Origin: Phycisphaerae bacterium | GTDB lineage: Bacteria; Planctomycetota; Phycisphaerae; Sedimentisphaerales; Anaerobacaceae | DNA: 51,034 nt | Direction of reading: 5' to 3' | Assembly: GCA_021736645.1 (NCBI GenBank) | Contig: JAIPFM010000198.1 | Location: 1-51,034 of the forward strand | Shown here: positions 7,202 to 17,400 of the stretch, in pieces | Layout: each line of letters starts with the position of its first letter | Numbering within the stretch: position 1 is the stretch's first letter | The notes under the pieces: generated by a model | Seen by the model: the letters and a program-made list of their open reading frames with translations, nothing else | Databases searched by the model: none | What the model was told of the DNA's origin: nothing | Position numbers and translations under genes: made by a program

Positions 7202-10027
7202 ATGAAAACCTCAAGCCGGATGAGTTCAACTGTGTGGTCAGTGCTGCTGGCCCTGTGTGTCGGTGGTGTGACACTGTGCGGCTGTGCCGGTTCCGGTGAC
7301 AGGGTGTCGCAGGACGCATTTCTCAACCCGCCTCTGGAGGCACGGCCTGGTGCGTATTGGTGCTGGCTGAACGGTTATGTAGATCATGCGCAGATGACCC
7401 GTGAAATGGAAGAGGCCAAGGCCCTGGGCATGCGCGGCTTCGAGATCTGGGATGTGGGTGTGATCCGGCCTGTGGGCATGGTGCCAAAGGGGCCGGCCTT
7501 TCTGGGCGAAGCGTCCCTGAAGACCATCAAGCATGCCATGACAGAGGCCAGGCGTCTCGGCCTTGAACTCAATATGATTGCCGCGAGCAGTTGGAATGCC
7601 GGCGGGTCCTGGGTGAAGAAATCCGACGGCAGCAAACGCATTGCCAGCAGTGCGTTGGATGTGACCGGCCCGTTGAAGCTTGATACACGGTTGCCTGTGC
7701 CTTGTGACAGCAATACCTATTATGATGATATTTCCGTAATGGCGGTTGCGCAGTCCAACGACAAGAGACTCGTGTCCCCGGATGCCGGGATCGACCTGAC
7801 AGACAAGATGGACGGCACAGGCAGACTCCAATGGGACGTGCCCCACGGCGACTGGACGATCCTTCGGTTTGTGTGCCGCGGTACGAATCAGAAACTGGTC
7901 GTGCCCAGCCCCAACTCAAACGGTTTGATCATTGATCATCTCAGCGCAGGTGCCACTGAAAGGCACATGCTGCACATGATCAATAAGCTGGGCGAGATCG
8001 ATCCGGGGCACAAGATTCTGAAGATCATGTCGCACGACAGTTATGAGGTCAACCCGGCCAATGACTGGACCGAGGATTTTGTGGATGAGTTCAAGACACG
8101 GCGTGATTACGACCCCATCAAATACCTGCCCCTCCTGGAAGGCTGGCAACTCGATGATACGGCCGTGCAAGCGCGTTTCATGGCAGACTATCGCAAGACC
8201 GTGGGTGAACTTATCACAGAACGGCATTTCCGCCTGAGTCGGGAGATCCTGAACCGTCACGGCATGCAGCTCTGCGCAGAAGCAGGTCACGGCGGGTATC
8301 CCCGTGTCGATCCGATCTGGGCGCTCGGCGAGGCCGACATCCCGCGCGGTGAGTTTTGGAACGGCAAGCAGTTCTGGGTGACCAAGGAGGCGGCCAGTGC
8401 CGCCAATCTCTACGCACGCAAATACGTGGATTCAGAATCCTTCACGGGCTGGCGCTACTGGCTCGACGGGCCTTCCCACTACAAGCAGCTCTTTGATGTG
8501 GCCCTCTGTGACGGCCTGAATCGGGTGACCTTCCACACCTTCGCACACAACCCGCCAGAGGCCGGCCTGCCCGGGTACGTGTACCATGCAGGCGAGCACT
8601 TCAATGCCAACAATACCTGGTGGACACAGTCCGGCCCCATGCTCACATACATGGCACGCTGTTGTTATCTGATGCAGCAGGGCACGTACGTGGCGGACGC
8701 CTGTTTCTACTACGGGGACATGACGCCCAACCTGGTGCCGCCCCGGCGCATTGATCCCAATATCAAGCCCATCTATGCGATGGACAGGTGCCTGCACTGC
8801 GGCAAGCCCGTGGCCGTAAATTTCCGGACACTGGGCGAGGGCTATGGATACGATTACATCGATGCCCGATCCATTCTCGACCGCATGACCGTGGATCCCA
8901 AGACCGGCCAACTGGTCGTGGGTGACATGCGATACAGAATCATGGTCCTGCCGGATCATGACCACATCTGTCTGGAGGTCCTGGAGAAGATCGAGGCCCT
9001 GGTTGAGCAGGGTGCCACCATTGTCGGGTCTGTGCGCCCCGTGCGCACCAATTCCCTGACAGGGTTTCCCAAGGCTGACGATCGGGTCGCAGCCATCACA
9101 AGGCGGTTCTGGCCGTTTCAGGAGAACAATCCCCACACGCGCACCTTCGGCCAGGGCAGGGTCTTTACGCACATGACCTCTCGAGAAGTACTCGACAGGA
9201 TCGGCATCAAGCCGGACTTCACTGTGTTAAAGGGCGGCACACAGGAAGGGCCCCTGCGCATCGACTCCATCCATCGCCGCACGGACCATGCAGATGTGTA
9301 TTTTGTGTGCAACAGTGCCAAGGAAACCCGGACCGTGACCTGTCGTTTCCGCGACGCCCAGGGCAGGGCCGAACTCTGGGATCCTGTGACAGGTGACATC
9401 TGTTCGGCCCATGTGGTCAAGCGCCATGACGATAAGGCCTGCGATGTCCAGCTGCATTTGCCGGCCTTGGGCTCTGTATTCGTGGTGTTCCGTGATGACG
9501 GAGCCGCGCCAACCACGAAGGACAGTCCCATGAGGGCTGCTGAGGCCAAGAAGAGGCCGATCACCGGTCCATGGACCGTTTCCTTTCAACCGGGCCGTCT
9601 GGCCCCGGCGTCTGTGCAGTGGGATGAACTGATCGACTGGACCACGTCACCGGTGGACGGCATCAAGTACTTCTCAGGCACTGCGACCTACGCCATGGAG
9701 TTCGCCATGCCCGATGATGCTGATCAGGATCACTGGCTGGATCTCGGAGACGTACGCGAGGTGGCCGAGGTACGCATGGACGGGCAGGACCTGGGCACGG
9801 CCTGGACGTATCCGTTCCGCGTGACAGTGCCCGCCAACCTGCTCAACCAGGGGACACACAGGCTGGAGATTGCGGTGACCAATGTGTGGAACAACCGCCT
9901 GGTGGGCGACCTGTTCCTGGACGAAGAAGACCGCGTCACACGCACGAACAAGGCCGGCAAAAGCAAAGACACTCCGCTGGTGTCGTCAGGTCTGCGGGGG
10001 CCGGTGACACTCGAGCCGGTGCATTGA
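7202..10027 (+). CDS. GH106-like lipoprotein, putative alpha-L-rhamnosidase-type hydrolase (copy 1)
   Basis: About 940 residues. The ATG at 7202 is chosen because AAAGGA ends 9 nt upstream and it begins a lipoprotein signal with lipobox LCGC. Mature residues start with the family signature RPGAYWCWLNGYVD, then EMEEAKALGMRGFEIWD and AASSWNAGGSWV, as in GH106 (PF17132) catalytic barrels. The middle contains a glutamine-amidotransferase-like flavodoxin fold (YRIMVLPDHDHICLEVLEK). The C-terminus (~residues 800-940) is a GH2-like galactose-binding jelly roll (WLDLGDVREVAEVRMDG, then NVWNNRLVGDL). Characterised GH106 enzymes are alpha-L-rhamnosidases; many divergent members have no known substrate, so L-rhamnose is a family-level expectation only. 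Tandem with a paralogue at 10070. Confidence 0.82.
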   Translation: MKTSSRMSSTVWSVLLALCVGGVTLCGCAGSGDRVSQDAFLNPPLEARPGAYWCWLNGYVDHAQMTREMEEAKALGMRGFEIWDVGVIRPVGMVPKGPAFLGEASLKTIKHAMTEARRLGLELNMIAASSWNAGGSWVKKSDGSKRIASSALDVTGPLKLDTRLPVPCDSNTYYDDISVMAVAQSNDKRLVSPDAGIDLTDKMDGTGRLQWDVPHGDWTILRFVCRGTNQKLVVPSPNSNGLIIDHLSAGATERHMLHMINKLGEIDPGHKILKIMSHDSYEVNPANDWTEDFVDEFKTRRDYDPIKYLPLLEGWQLDDTAVQARFMADYRKTVGELITERHFRLSREILNRHGMQLCAEAGHGGYPRVDPIWALGEADIPRGEFWNGKQFWVTKEAASAANLYARKYVDSESFTGWRYWLDGPSHYKQLFDVALCDGLNRVTFHTFAHNPPEAGLPGYVYHAGEHFNANNTWWTQSGPMLTYMARCCYLMQQGTYVADACFYYGDMTPNLVPPRRIDPNIKPIYAMDRCLHCGKPVAVNFRTLGEGYGYDYIDARSILDRMTVDPKTGQLVVGDMRYRIMVLPDHDHICLEVLEKIEALVEQGATIVGSVRPVRTNSLTGFPKADDRVAAITRRFWPFQENNPHTRTFGQGRVFTHMTSREVLDRIGIKPDFTVLKGGTQEGPLRIDSIHRRTDHADVYFVCNSAKETRTVTCRFRDAQGRAELWDPVTGDICSAHVVKRHDDKACDVQLHLPALGSVFVVFRDDGAAPTTKDSPMRAAEAKKRPITGPWTVSFQPGRLAPASVQWDELIDWTTSPVDGIKYFSGTATYAMEFAMPDDADQDHWLDLGDVREVAEVRMDGQDLGTAWTYPFRVTVPANLLNQGTHRLEIAVTNVWNNRLVGDLFLDEEDRVTRTNKAGKSKDTPLVSSGLRGPVTLEPVH

Positions 10028-10069
10028 CCCCGAAGACGTTCGCGCCAAATCGTTCATCAGGAGACAATT

Positions 10070-12979
10070 GTGAAAGCCATAAAATACGCTGTTGCCGTAC
10101 TTTTCGTGGTTGTGTTGCTTGCAGGTTGCAGCAGTCCGGGCCCATACCATCGAGAGCTGGCTCAGGGATTCAAGGATCCTGGCAATGACGCGCGGCCCAG
10201 GGCCTATTGGAACTGGTTGAACGGTGCAGTCACGCATGACGGGTTGACGCGTGACCTGGAAGAGGCCAAAGACAAGGGACTCGGCGGTCTGGAAATGTGG
10301 GACACAGAGGCCATGCGCAATCCGGACGGATTTGTGCCTGCAGGCCCGCCCTTTATGGGCCCGGAATCAGTGGCTGCCATGCATCATGCCATGAATGAGG
10401 CCAAACGCCTGGATCTCGACCTGGGACTGATCACGTCCAGCGGCTGGAATGCAGGCGGACCGTGGGTGCCTCCGGCCCTGGCCAGCAAGAATCTCTTCCA
10501 CTCCAATGTCGTGGTCACGGGCCCTGCGGCCATCAAACAGGCACTGGCATTTCCCGAGGTGCCTGCGCGCTGCCCCAGGGGGGGCGACGGTCTGCCGCAA
10601 TGGTATCAGGATGTGGCCGTGCTGGCCTGGCCTGACTCGCAGGACAAGATCCTGCCTGATCTTTCCAGGGTGATCGATCTGACGGACCGGTTTGACCAGG
10701 GTACATTAACCTGGCAGGTCCCTGCAGGAAGATGGCAGGTCTTTCGCTATGTGTGCACCAACAATGGCCAGCAGTTGATTGCAGCCAGCCCCAATTCAAA
10801 GGGGCCGTTCATCGATTTCCTGGACCCGGAGGCCACACGGTTTCACTTTGAATACATCATAGGCAAACTCGGCTTGAAAAAAGGCGGCGATTCTGACAGT
10901 CCCTTAAAAACGCTCGAGGTCGACAGCATGGAACTGCACGCAGGGATTCAGTGGACACCGAAATTTTCTGACTGGTTCAAAAAGTATCATGGTTACGATC
11001 CGGTGGCATGGCTCCCGGCTTTGTCCGGCTGGACTGTCAAGGACAAGGACACCAGCGCACGGTTCGTTTACGACTACCAGAAGACTGTGAGCGATCTCTT
11101 GATATTCAGTCACTATACCACAGGGAGCCAGGTCTGCGCGGCATATGGCCTGCAACTGGCAGGTGAAGCGGGAGGCCCGGGCCCGCCGATCTGGGACAGT
11201 TGCCCTGTGGATGCGCTCAAGGCCCTGGGCCAGGTTGACATCCCCCGCGGGGAGTTCTGGATTCAGAGTCCTCGAGACATCTTCCTGATCAAGGAGATCG
11301 CCTCAGCCGCGCACATCTACGGCAAGCCGTATGTGGACGCAGAATCCTGGACCACCTGGCGCAGGTGGAAGGACAGTCCCTTTGTACGCAAGCAGCTGGT
11401 GGACAGGGCCTTTTGTGAGGGCCTCAACCGTATCACGTACCACGGGTACTCGCACTCTCCCAAGGCCGTCGGGTATCCGGGACGCACGTATCATGCAGGC
11501 GTGGACATGAATCCGCAAGTTGTCTGGTGGTCCAAGGCCCGGCCCTTCATGGATTACCTGGCACGCTGCTGTCACATGCTCCAGCAGGGCCTGTTCGTGG
11601 CGGATGTGGCCTATTACTATGGGGACAGGGCGCCCAATTTCTGGCCGCCCTCTGCCATGGTCCCGGACAAGCCCATGCTTGAGGGGCTGGATGCAGGATA
11701 CGATTATGACGTGGTCAACACGGATGTGATCCTCAACCGCATGTCCGTGACGCACGGGCGCCTCGTCTTGCCCGATGGCATGAGCTATCGCGTTCTCGTA
11801 CTGCCTGATCAACAGGACATGCCACTCGAGGTCCTGCAAAAACTGGATAAACTGGTGTCAAAAGGCGCCACCATCCTGGGGCCCAAGCCTGTGACAGTGC
11901 CAGGCCTGAAGGACTACCCATCAAGGAACGCACGCCTTCGAGCCTTGGCGGACAGGATGTGGGGCCCCTGCAACGGGACCACGGTCAAGCAGAACCGCTA
12001 CGGCCGGGGCACCGTGGTCTGGGGCCTGACCCCGAGCCAGTGGCTGGCCGGAGAATCCATTGAGCCGGACTTTGCCTGCACTGCAGAGTCGGCAGACCTG
12101 GATTACATCCACCGCCAGACCCAAGACCTTGACCTCTACTTTGTGAGAAACAAGGCCTTGTCGAAGGTCAAGGCTGATGGCCTGTTTCGTGTGCAGGGCA
12201 GAACGCCCCAGTTGTGGGATCCCACGGACGGCATGATCAGGCCGGCATTCTCTTATGGAGAAGAGGGCTCCCGAACGCGCGTGACACTCGACCTGGCACC
12301 GGGTGCCTCGATCTTCGTGATATTCGGCAGCGACGCCTCATCCAACCGGCCCGACAGCTCGGTGTTTGAGTGTTTCGAGAACGGGCTGCATGCACTCACT
12401 GACAGTCACGGCAACACGAAACAGATTGAGGTGGATACCCTGCCTGGGCCAAAAATACTGGAAGGTCAATGGACGGTTGATTTCGATCCCAGGTGGGGCG
12501 CGCCAGCCCGGATCAGATTGCCCAAGCTCATATCGTGGCCGGACCATGACCATCAGGGCGTAAAGTACTATTCCGGCGCAGCCTTTTACACCAAGACGTT
12601 GGACGTCCCCGGCGACTGGCTGGCAGACGGCCGAAGGATTCACCTGGACCTGGGTGATGTGCGCGACGTGGCGGAGGTGTTCGTCAATGGCAAATCGGCC
12701 GGCGTGCTCTGGAAGGCACCTTTCAGGGCGGATGTGACGTCGCTGGTCCAACCCGGGGCCAATCAATTGAAGATCGAGGTCATGAACCAGTGGATCAACC
12801 GCCTGATCGGGGATGAGTCTCTGGCTGCAGACAAGAGATTCACGCGCACCAACATCAGATCATTCGACAGTTCCAGGGCCAAACCCGGCACAGTCACATT
12901 TATCCAGCCCGCCGGTCTCCTGGGGCCGGTTCATCTCGTGCCGTCCGTGCAGGTCGTGCTGGGCCATGACGGTGCGTGA
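10070..12979 (+). CDS. GH106-like lipoprotein, putative alpha-L-rhamnosidase-type hydrolase (copy 2)
   Basis: A 969-residue paralogue of the preceding protein. It starts at GTG with AGGAG 7 nt upstream. The lipoprotein signal ends in VVLLAGC. The family signatures RPRAYWNWLNGAV, DLEEAKDKGLGGLEMWD and TSSGWNAGGPWV are present, with DIPRGEFW and YGKPYVDAESWTTW in the barrel region and HLDLGDVRDVAEVFVNGK plus NQWINRLIGDES in the C-terminal jelly roll. The 42-bp gap to copy 1 suggests cotranscription. The copies are clearly diverged (for example GYVDHAQM versus GAVTHDGL), so they may cut different linkages. A substrate other than rhamnose, such as fucose or another deoxysugar, is possible. Confidence 0.82.
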   Translation: MKAIKYAVAVLFVVVLLAGCSSPGPYHRELAQGFKDPGNDARPRAYWNWLNGAVTHDGLTRDLEEAKDKGLGGLEMWDTEAMRNPDGFVPAGPPFMGPESVAAMHHAMNEAKRLDLDLGLITSSGWNAGGPWVPPALASKNLFHSNVVVTGPAAIKQALAFPEVPARCPRGGDGLPQWYQDVAVLAWPDSQDKILPDLSRVIDLTDRFDQGTLTWQVPAGRWQVFRYVCTNNGQQLIAASPNSKGPFIDFLDPEATRFHFEYIIGKLGLKKGGDSDSPLKTLEVDSMELHAGIQWTPKFSDWFKKYHGYDPVAWLPALSGWTVKDKDTSARFVYDYQKTVSDLLIFSHYTTGSQVCAAYGLQLAGEAGGPGPPIWDSCPVDALKALGQVDIPRGEFWIQSPRDIFLIKEIASAAHIYGKPYVDAESWTTWRRWKDSPFVRKQLVDRAFCEGLNRITYHGYSHSPKAVGYPGRTYHAGVDMNPQVVWWSKARPFMDYLARCCHMLQQGLFVADVAYYYGDRAPNFWPPSAMVPDKPMLEGLDAGYDYDVVNTDVILNRMSVTHGRLVLPDGMSYRVLVLPDQQDMPLEVLQKLDKLVSKGATILGPKPVTVPGLKDYPSRNARLRALADRMWGPCNGTTVKQNRYGRGTVVWGLTPSQWLAGESIEPDFACTAESADLDYIHRQTQDLDLYFVRNKALSKVKADGLFRVQGRTPQLWDPTDGMIRPAFSYGEEGSRTRVTLDLAPGASIFVIFGSDASSNRPDSSVFECFENGLHALTDSHGNTKQIEVDTLPGPKILEGQWTVDFDPRWGAPARIRLPKLISWPDHDHQGVKYYSGAAFYTKTLDVPGDWLADGRRIHLDLGDVRDVAEVFVNGKSAGVLWKAPFRADVTSLVQPGANQLKIEVMNQWINRLIGDESLAADKRFTRTNIRSFDSSRAKPGTVTFIQPAGLLGPVHLVPSVQVVLGHDGA

Positions 12980-13062
12980 TTTTGTTTGGCCGGTGTGGTA
13001 CAATCATGGCCCAATATGGAAATAAACAGACAGAAAACGAATTATTCTAAAGGAAAGACACC

Positions 13063-14250
13063 ATGAGACACGCAACAGCGTCATGTATTGTAATAGCAGT
13101 GATGGCGGGCATCGGTGGGGCCGGCGCCGAGGAGGCAACCTTCAAGAAGCTGACCCTGACCGACAAGTTCTACTGCGAGGGTGCGTATGCGGCAGACTTC
13201 AATCGCGACGGGCACATGGACATTGTGTCCGGACCGTACTGGTATGCGGGCCCCGATTTCCAGAAGCGGCACGAGGTTCGCGAGCCCAAGGCGTTCGATC
13301 CCAAGGGGTATTCCGACAACTTTCTCACCTTTACCGACGATTTCAACGGCGACGGCTGGGCCGATATCCTGTACCTGCCGTGGCCGGGCAAAGACTCGCA
13401 GTGGTACGAAAACCCAAAAGGTAAAGATGGGCACTGGACTGCGCATCCGGCGCTCAAAAACGTGGGAAACGAATCGCAGGTGTGGACGGATGTCGACGGT
13501 GACGGCCAGAAGGATCTGGTGTACAATATCGACGGATTCTTCGGATACGGCACATACGATACAAAAAAACCGAACGAACCCTGGACGTTCCACCCGGTTA
13601 GCGGCAAGGGCCCTTACCAGCGGTACACGCACGGCGTGGGCGCAGGCGATGTGAATGGGGATGGACGGGTCGACCTTTTAGAGGCTGTGTGCTGGTGGGA
13701 ACAGCCGGCGGACCCCAAGCCCGGCGAGCCGTGGATCCGTCATGACTACGCCTTCGCCGACGCAGCCGCGCAGATATTGGTGTACGACATCGACGGGGAC
13801 GGGCTGAACGACGTGGTGACAGCATGGCACTGTCACCTCTACGGTCTGGTCTGGCATCGACAGGTGCGTGACGATGCAGGCGCGATCAGCTTCGAGAAGC
13901 AGGTGATTCTGACGTCCGAGCCCAATCTGGAATCCGACGATCTGCGCATCAGTCAGCTGCACGCGTTCGACCTGGCTGACTTCAACGGCGACGGCCTGCT
14001 GGACATCCTGACCGGCAAGCGGTTCTGGGCTCACGGCCCCACCGGCGACAAGGAACCCAATGCCCCGGCCGTGGTGTACTGGTTTCAGTTGAAGCGCAAC
14101 GCGGACGGCAGCGTGCAGTTCATTGCACACCGGATCGACGACGATTCCGGGGTCGGTACCCAGGTGGCGGCTGCCGATCTGAACGCCGATGGCACACCCG
14201 ACGTGGTGGTCGGCAACAAGAAGGGAACGTTCGTGTTTCTCAGTCAGTAA
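13063..14250 (+). CDS. Exported seven-bladed FG-GAP/VCBS beta-propeller protein
   Basis: A 395-residue protein with a Sec signal (MRHATASCIVIAVMAGIGGAGA). It has seven calcium-loop motifs of the D-x-D/N-x-D-G type: DFNRDG (46), DFNGDG (93), DVDGDG (143), DVNGDG (196), DIDGDG (242), DFNGDG (306) and DLNADG (372). This spacing fits a seven-bladed integrin-alpha/VCBS propeller. No catalytic residues are recognised, so binding of carbohydrate or a partner protein is the likeliest role, though some lectin-like propellers belong to enzymes. AAAGGAAAG precedes the ATG. It ends the first plus-strand run, and a mobile repeat is inserted at its stop codon, whose TAA lies inside the target duplication. 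Confidence 0.82.
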   Translation: MRHATASCIVIAVMAGIGGAGAEEATFKKLTLTDKFYCEGAYAADFNRDGHMDIVSGPYWYAGPDFQKRHEVREPKAFDPKGYSDNFLTFTDDFNGDGWADILYLPWPGKDSQWYENPKGKDGHWTAHPALKNVGNESQVWTDVDGDGQKDLVYNIDGFFGYGTYDTKKPNEPWTFHPVSGKGPYQRYTHGVGAGDVNGDGRVDLLEAVCWWEQPADPKPGEPWIRHDYAFADAAAQILVYDIDGDGLNDVVTAWHCHLYGLVWHRQVRDDAGAISFEKQVILTSEPNLESDDLRISQLHAFDLADFNGDGLLDILTGKRFWAHGPTGDKEPNAPAVVYWFQLKRNADGSVQFIAHRIDDDSGVGTQVAAADLNADGTPDVVVGNKKGTFVFLSQ

Positions 14251-14372
14251 CTGGACTTTTGCAGAGTCCAAGTGTTCAGTTTTAAGTAGGCAGTTTTCAG
14301 TGTAAAAAACGCGTTCGTCTGAAAACTGAACACTGAAAAATGTATACTACAGGGCTTTTTGCAGAAGTCCTG
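14251..14372 (+). mobile_element. 122-bp MITE-like palindromic element (copy 2)
   Basis: The element starts CTGGACTTTTGCA and ends TGCAGAAGTCCTG, giving imperfect 13-bp terminal inverted repeats. It is flanked by a 7-bp direct repeat TCAGTAA (14244-14250 and 14373-14379; the match extends to 8 bp with a G). Its reverse complement matches 26742-26863 over the full 122 bp with only a few substitutions. Inside, AGTGTTCAGTTTT (14270-14282 region) pairs with AAAACTGAACACT (14322-14334 region), and each end forms its own small hairpin. There is no coding capacity, so movement would need a transposase elsewhere. In RNA it would fold into a long stem and could act as a 3' barrier or terminator. Confidence 0.82.
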
Positions 14373-14499
14373 TCAGTAATTGTGGCCGGCCTGATCCCCG
14401 TGTGCAGACCATGACCGAGCGACTCTGGACCAGCTGCAAAACAAGCGCCAAGGACCTTCTGAAATGTGTGGGTGCCGACTACCGGTAAAGGATACAATG

Positions 14500-17400
14500 A
14501 TGTCTTGTTCGGAATTACATGGCAAATGCAGGCCGATATGCTGTAGAAACTTTGTGTCTTTCCGGTTAGTTATACCCGCACTTATGTGTTGGATCCTGGC
14601 GGGATGCAGTGACGCTCGCATGGGCCAGACAGAGGCATCCGATCCTTCGGTCAGGACGGTGCGTCACGACCTGCACTGGGCACCCGGTCCTGAACCTGCC
14701 GATCCGGATGCCAATGATATGTCCCGATGGCAGCCCGTTGAACCTGGTAGTCACTCCGGTTTTGGATCGCTGGATATGGCCTATTCAAAGAGCTTGCCGC
14801 CTGGCGATCATGTCACCGACTCAATACACCTTCAGGGATGGAAGGGGGAAAGAGTCCACTGTAAACTGCTGATCTGGTCATCTGAGAGCGAGGAACAGAT
14901 CACAATAACGACAGACGGCCTTCAAAATGATCACTATCGGATCGGCAAGAAAGACATTTCCATCTCTGTGATCCAATATGTGCTCGTGGATGAATTCCTG
15001 AATGAACGCGGCGCGGCCTGCGGTCCAAGAGACAATGATAAGACGCCGGTTCACTTGAGGCCTGACATATTGAGTCCTGCGAGTGGTTTCTTGGCGCAGG
15101 GTCCGGGAACCCGCCCCGTATGGATCTCTGTGGACATACCCACGGAAGCGCCTGCAGGTCTCTATGAAGGCACTGTGTCCAGACACTCGGCCTCCGGAAC
15201 AGTGGCACATCGCATCACGCTGGAAGTCCTGAATAAATCGCTGCCTGATCCTGCAGACTGGTCCTTTCACCTTGACCTGTGGCAGAATCCCTATGCTGTG
15301 GCCAGGGTTCATGAGGTTGAGGTGTGGTCCCAAGAGCATCTTGATCTCATGCGGCCCCTCTTGACCCTGCTTGCCAACGCCGGACAAAAGTGTATCACAA
15401 CGACCCTGAATGACAAACCCTGGGGGGATGACAAGCCCTGTTACGATGACTTCGGCGCCATGATCAAATGGACCCGAAAAAAGGACGGCACCTGGGACTA
15501 TGACTATACCTGGTTTGACCAGTATGTGGGTCTGGCCATGGCGTGCGGGATCAACAAACAAATCAATTGCTATTCCATGGTGCCGGTTGGAAACCAGTTC
15601 TCCTGGTTCGACGAGGCAACGTCCCAGACAATCCGGATTGAGGCCACACCCGAGACTGTTGAGTACGAGGATCTGTGGCGGCCCTTCCTGGTTGATTTTG
15701 CAGGCCATCTCAAGGAAAAAGGCTGGCTGGACAGGACCACGCTCGCGCTGGACGAACGGGGCCAAGAGGAGATGAAGCGTCTTTTCGAGTTCTTGAAGGA
15801 CACGGCCCCGGAACTCAAGATCTCCATGGCTGGATTCTATTATGCGGATGTCAACCCTCTGATCCATGATTTCAGTTCCAACTGGAGGGATGGCGGCCGG
15901 ATCCCTGAAGAAGCCATTCAATTGAGAAGGGCATCAGGCCTGGTCACCACATACTACGTGGCCTGCGGCATCCCGAGACCCAACAATTTCACGTTTTCCC
16001 CGCCATCAGAATCCTGTGTTGAAGGATGGATCGCTGCAGCCATGGGATTCGATGGCTTCCTGCGGTGGGCGGCCAATAGCTGGCCCCAGGATCCTCTGAC
16101 CGATTCCAGGTACAGCAAGTGGCCAAGCGGCGATACCTACCTGGTGTATCCCTTTGCCCTCAGCTCCGTCAGGTTCGAGAGACTCAGGGAGGGGATCCAG
16201 GACTATGAAAAGATCCGGATACTCCGTGAAGACCTGGCTGGGGACCACTCTGCCAAGGCCGTCGCTGCCAGGGCAAGACTCGACAGTTTTCTCAACTCGA
16301 TCGACGCGCACACGCTGGATCATTTGTCTGCTGCCCAGGTCCTCGAGCAAGGTAAACAGATCCTGTACGACATTGTCAAGTCCGTGTATACCGATCCGCC
16401 GAGCGCTGCCACTGAGGCTGCAAAAGATCGCGACCTCCAACTGTTGGGCCATCGATTCTTGACTTTCACCACGGTGGTTCGCGTCAGGCAGATCGAAGTG
16501 ACGCGTGACAGGGCGATTGGGCCGGATGAATCCAGTATTCACACACCCCGGGAGGCCCGTCTTTTTCGCGAGGCCATTGAAGAGGGTTGGCCCGGCGCAC
16601 GCATCACATGGGCCTTCAGCTGGCTGGCACTCAAGGATCAGCGTGCCAACTACAGGGATCTCAGGCAACTGGTGGTCCTGTATCACCACCTCTATGGCGA
16701 TGAGATCACGTTCATACCGGGCGCGTATTTTTCCAACATGTACAACACGCGTGACCAGGTGAACCGCGATCTGCATGAAGGACTGGAGATGGTGTCGGAC
16801 ATGGTGGGCGGCGGGTATCGTCCCCAGAGTGTCATCGCCGGTTTCCTCTCGGCCGACAACCTGAGATACCTGGCCGAAGAAGAAGACATCCACGTGTGTC
16901 AAGGTACGATCTGGAGTCAGTACGCCGTGGACAACGGAGACGGAGAAGGCTCGATCTCGTACCCGTACTATCCCTCGCGCGAGCATTTCTGCAAGCCGGC
17001 CCAGGGCGAAGAAGACGTCATTGACTGTGTCAACCTGGACGGCTGGACCGTGGATTTTCTCAACGCCAGATACGCCCGCGCCAGGATCATCAATGGGATT
17101 CGCTGCGGCAGTCGCCAGGGCGTGGGCCCCATCGAGACCCTCCTGAGGCAGGGCACCGAAATAGGCCTTAAGGAAATGCTGGCGACCACGGCGGCCCATT
17201 TCGACAGGGGCTTCGAGCTGAACAGGTTTGCCTGGGTCACCACGATCTGGGAGATGGGTCTTGTGGAGGCACGCAAGATATACGGGTATCAAGGCCGCAA
17301 CGGGCTGGACGGTCTTGTGATGTGGCTCTCCGAGATTCGCCGACGCTGGCCCGATGCCCGGTGTATCACAAAGGGCGAGTTCGGCCTGTTGTGGCGCGAG

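Noticed and set aside
16006..17292. 428-codon minus-strand frame opposite the DUF4091-DUF3863 gene
   Set aside because: The plus-strand product is continuous and motif-rich across this region. The antisense product is low in recognisable structure.
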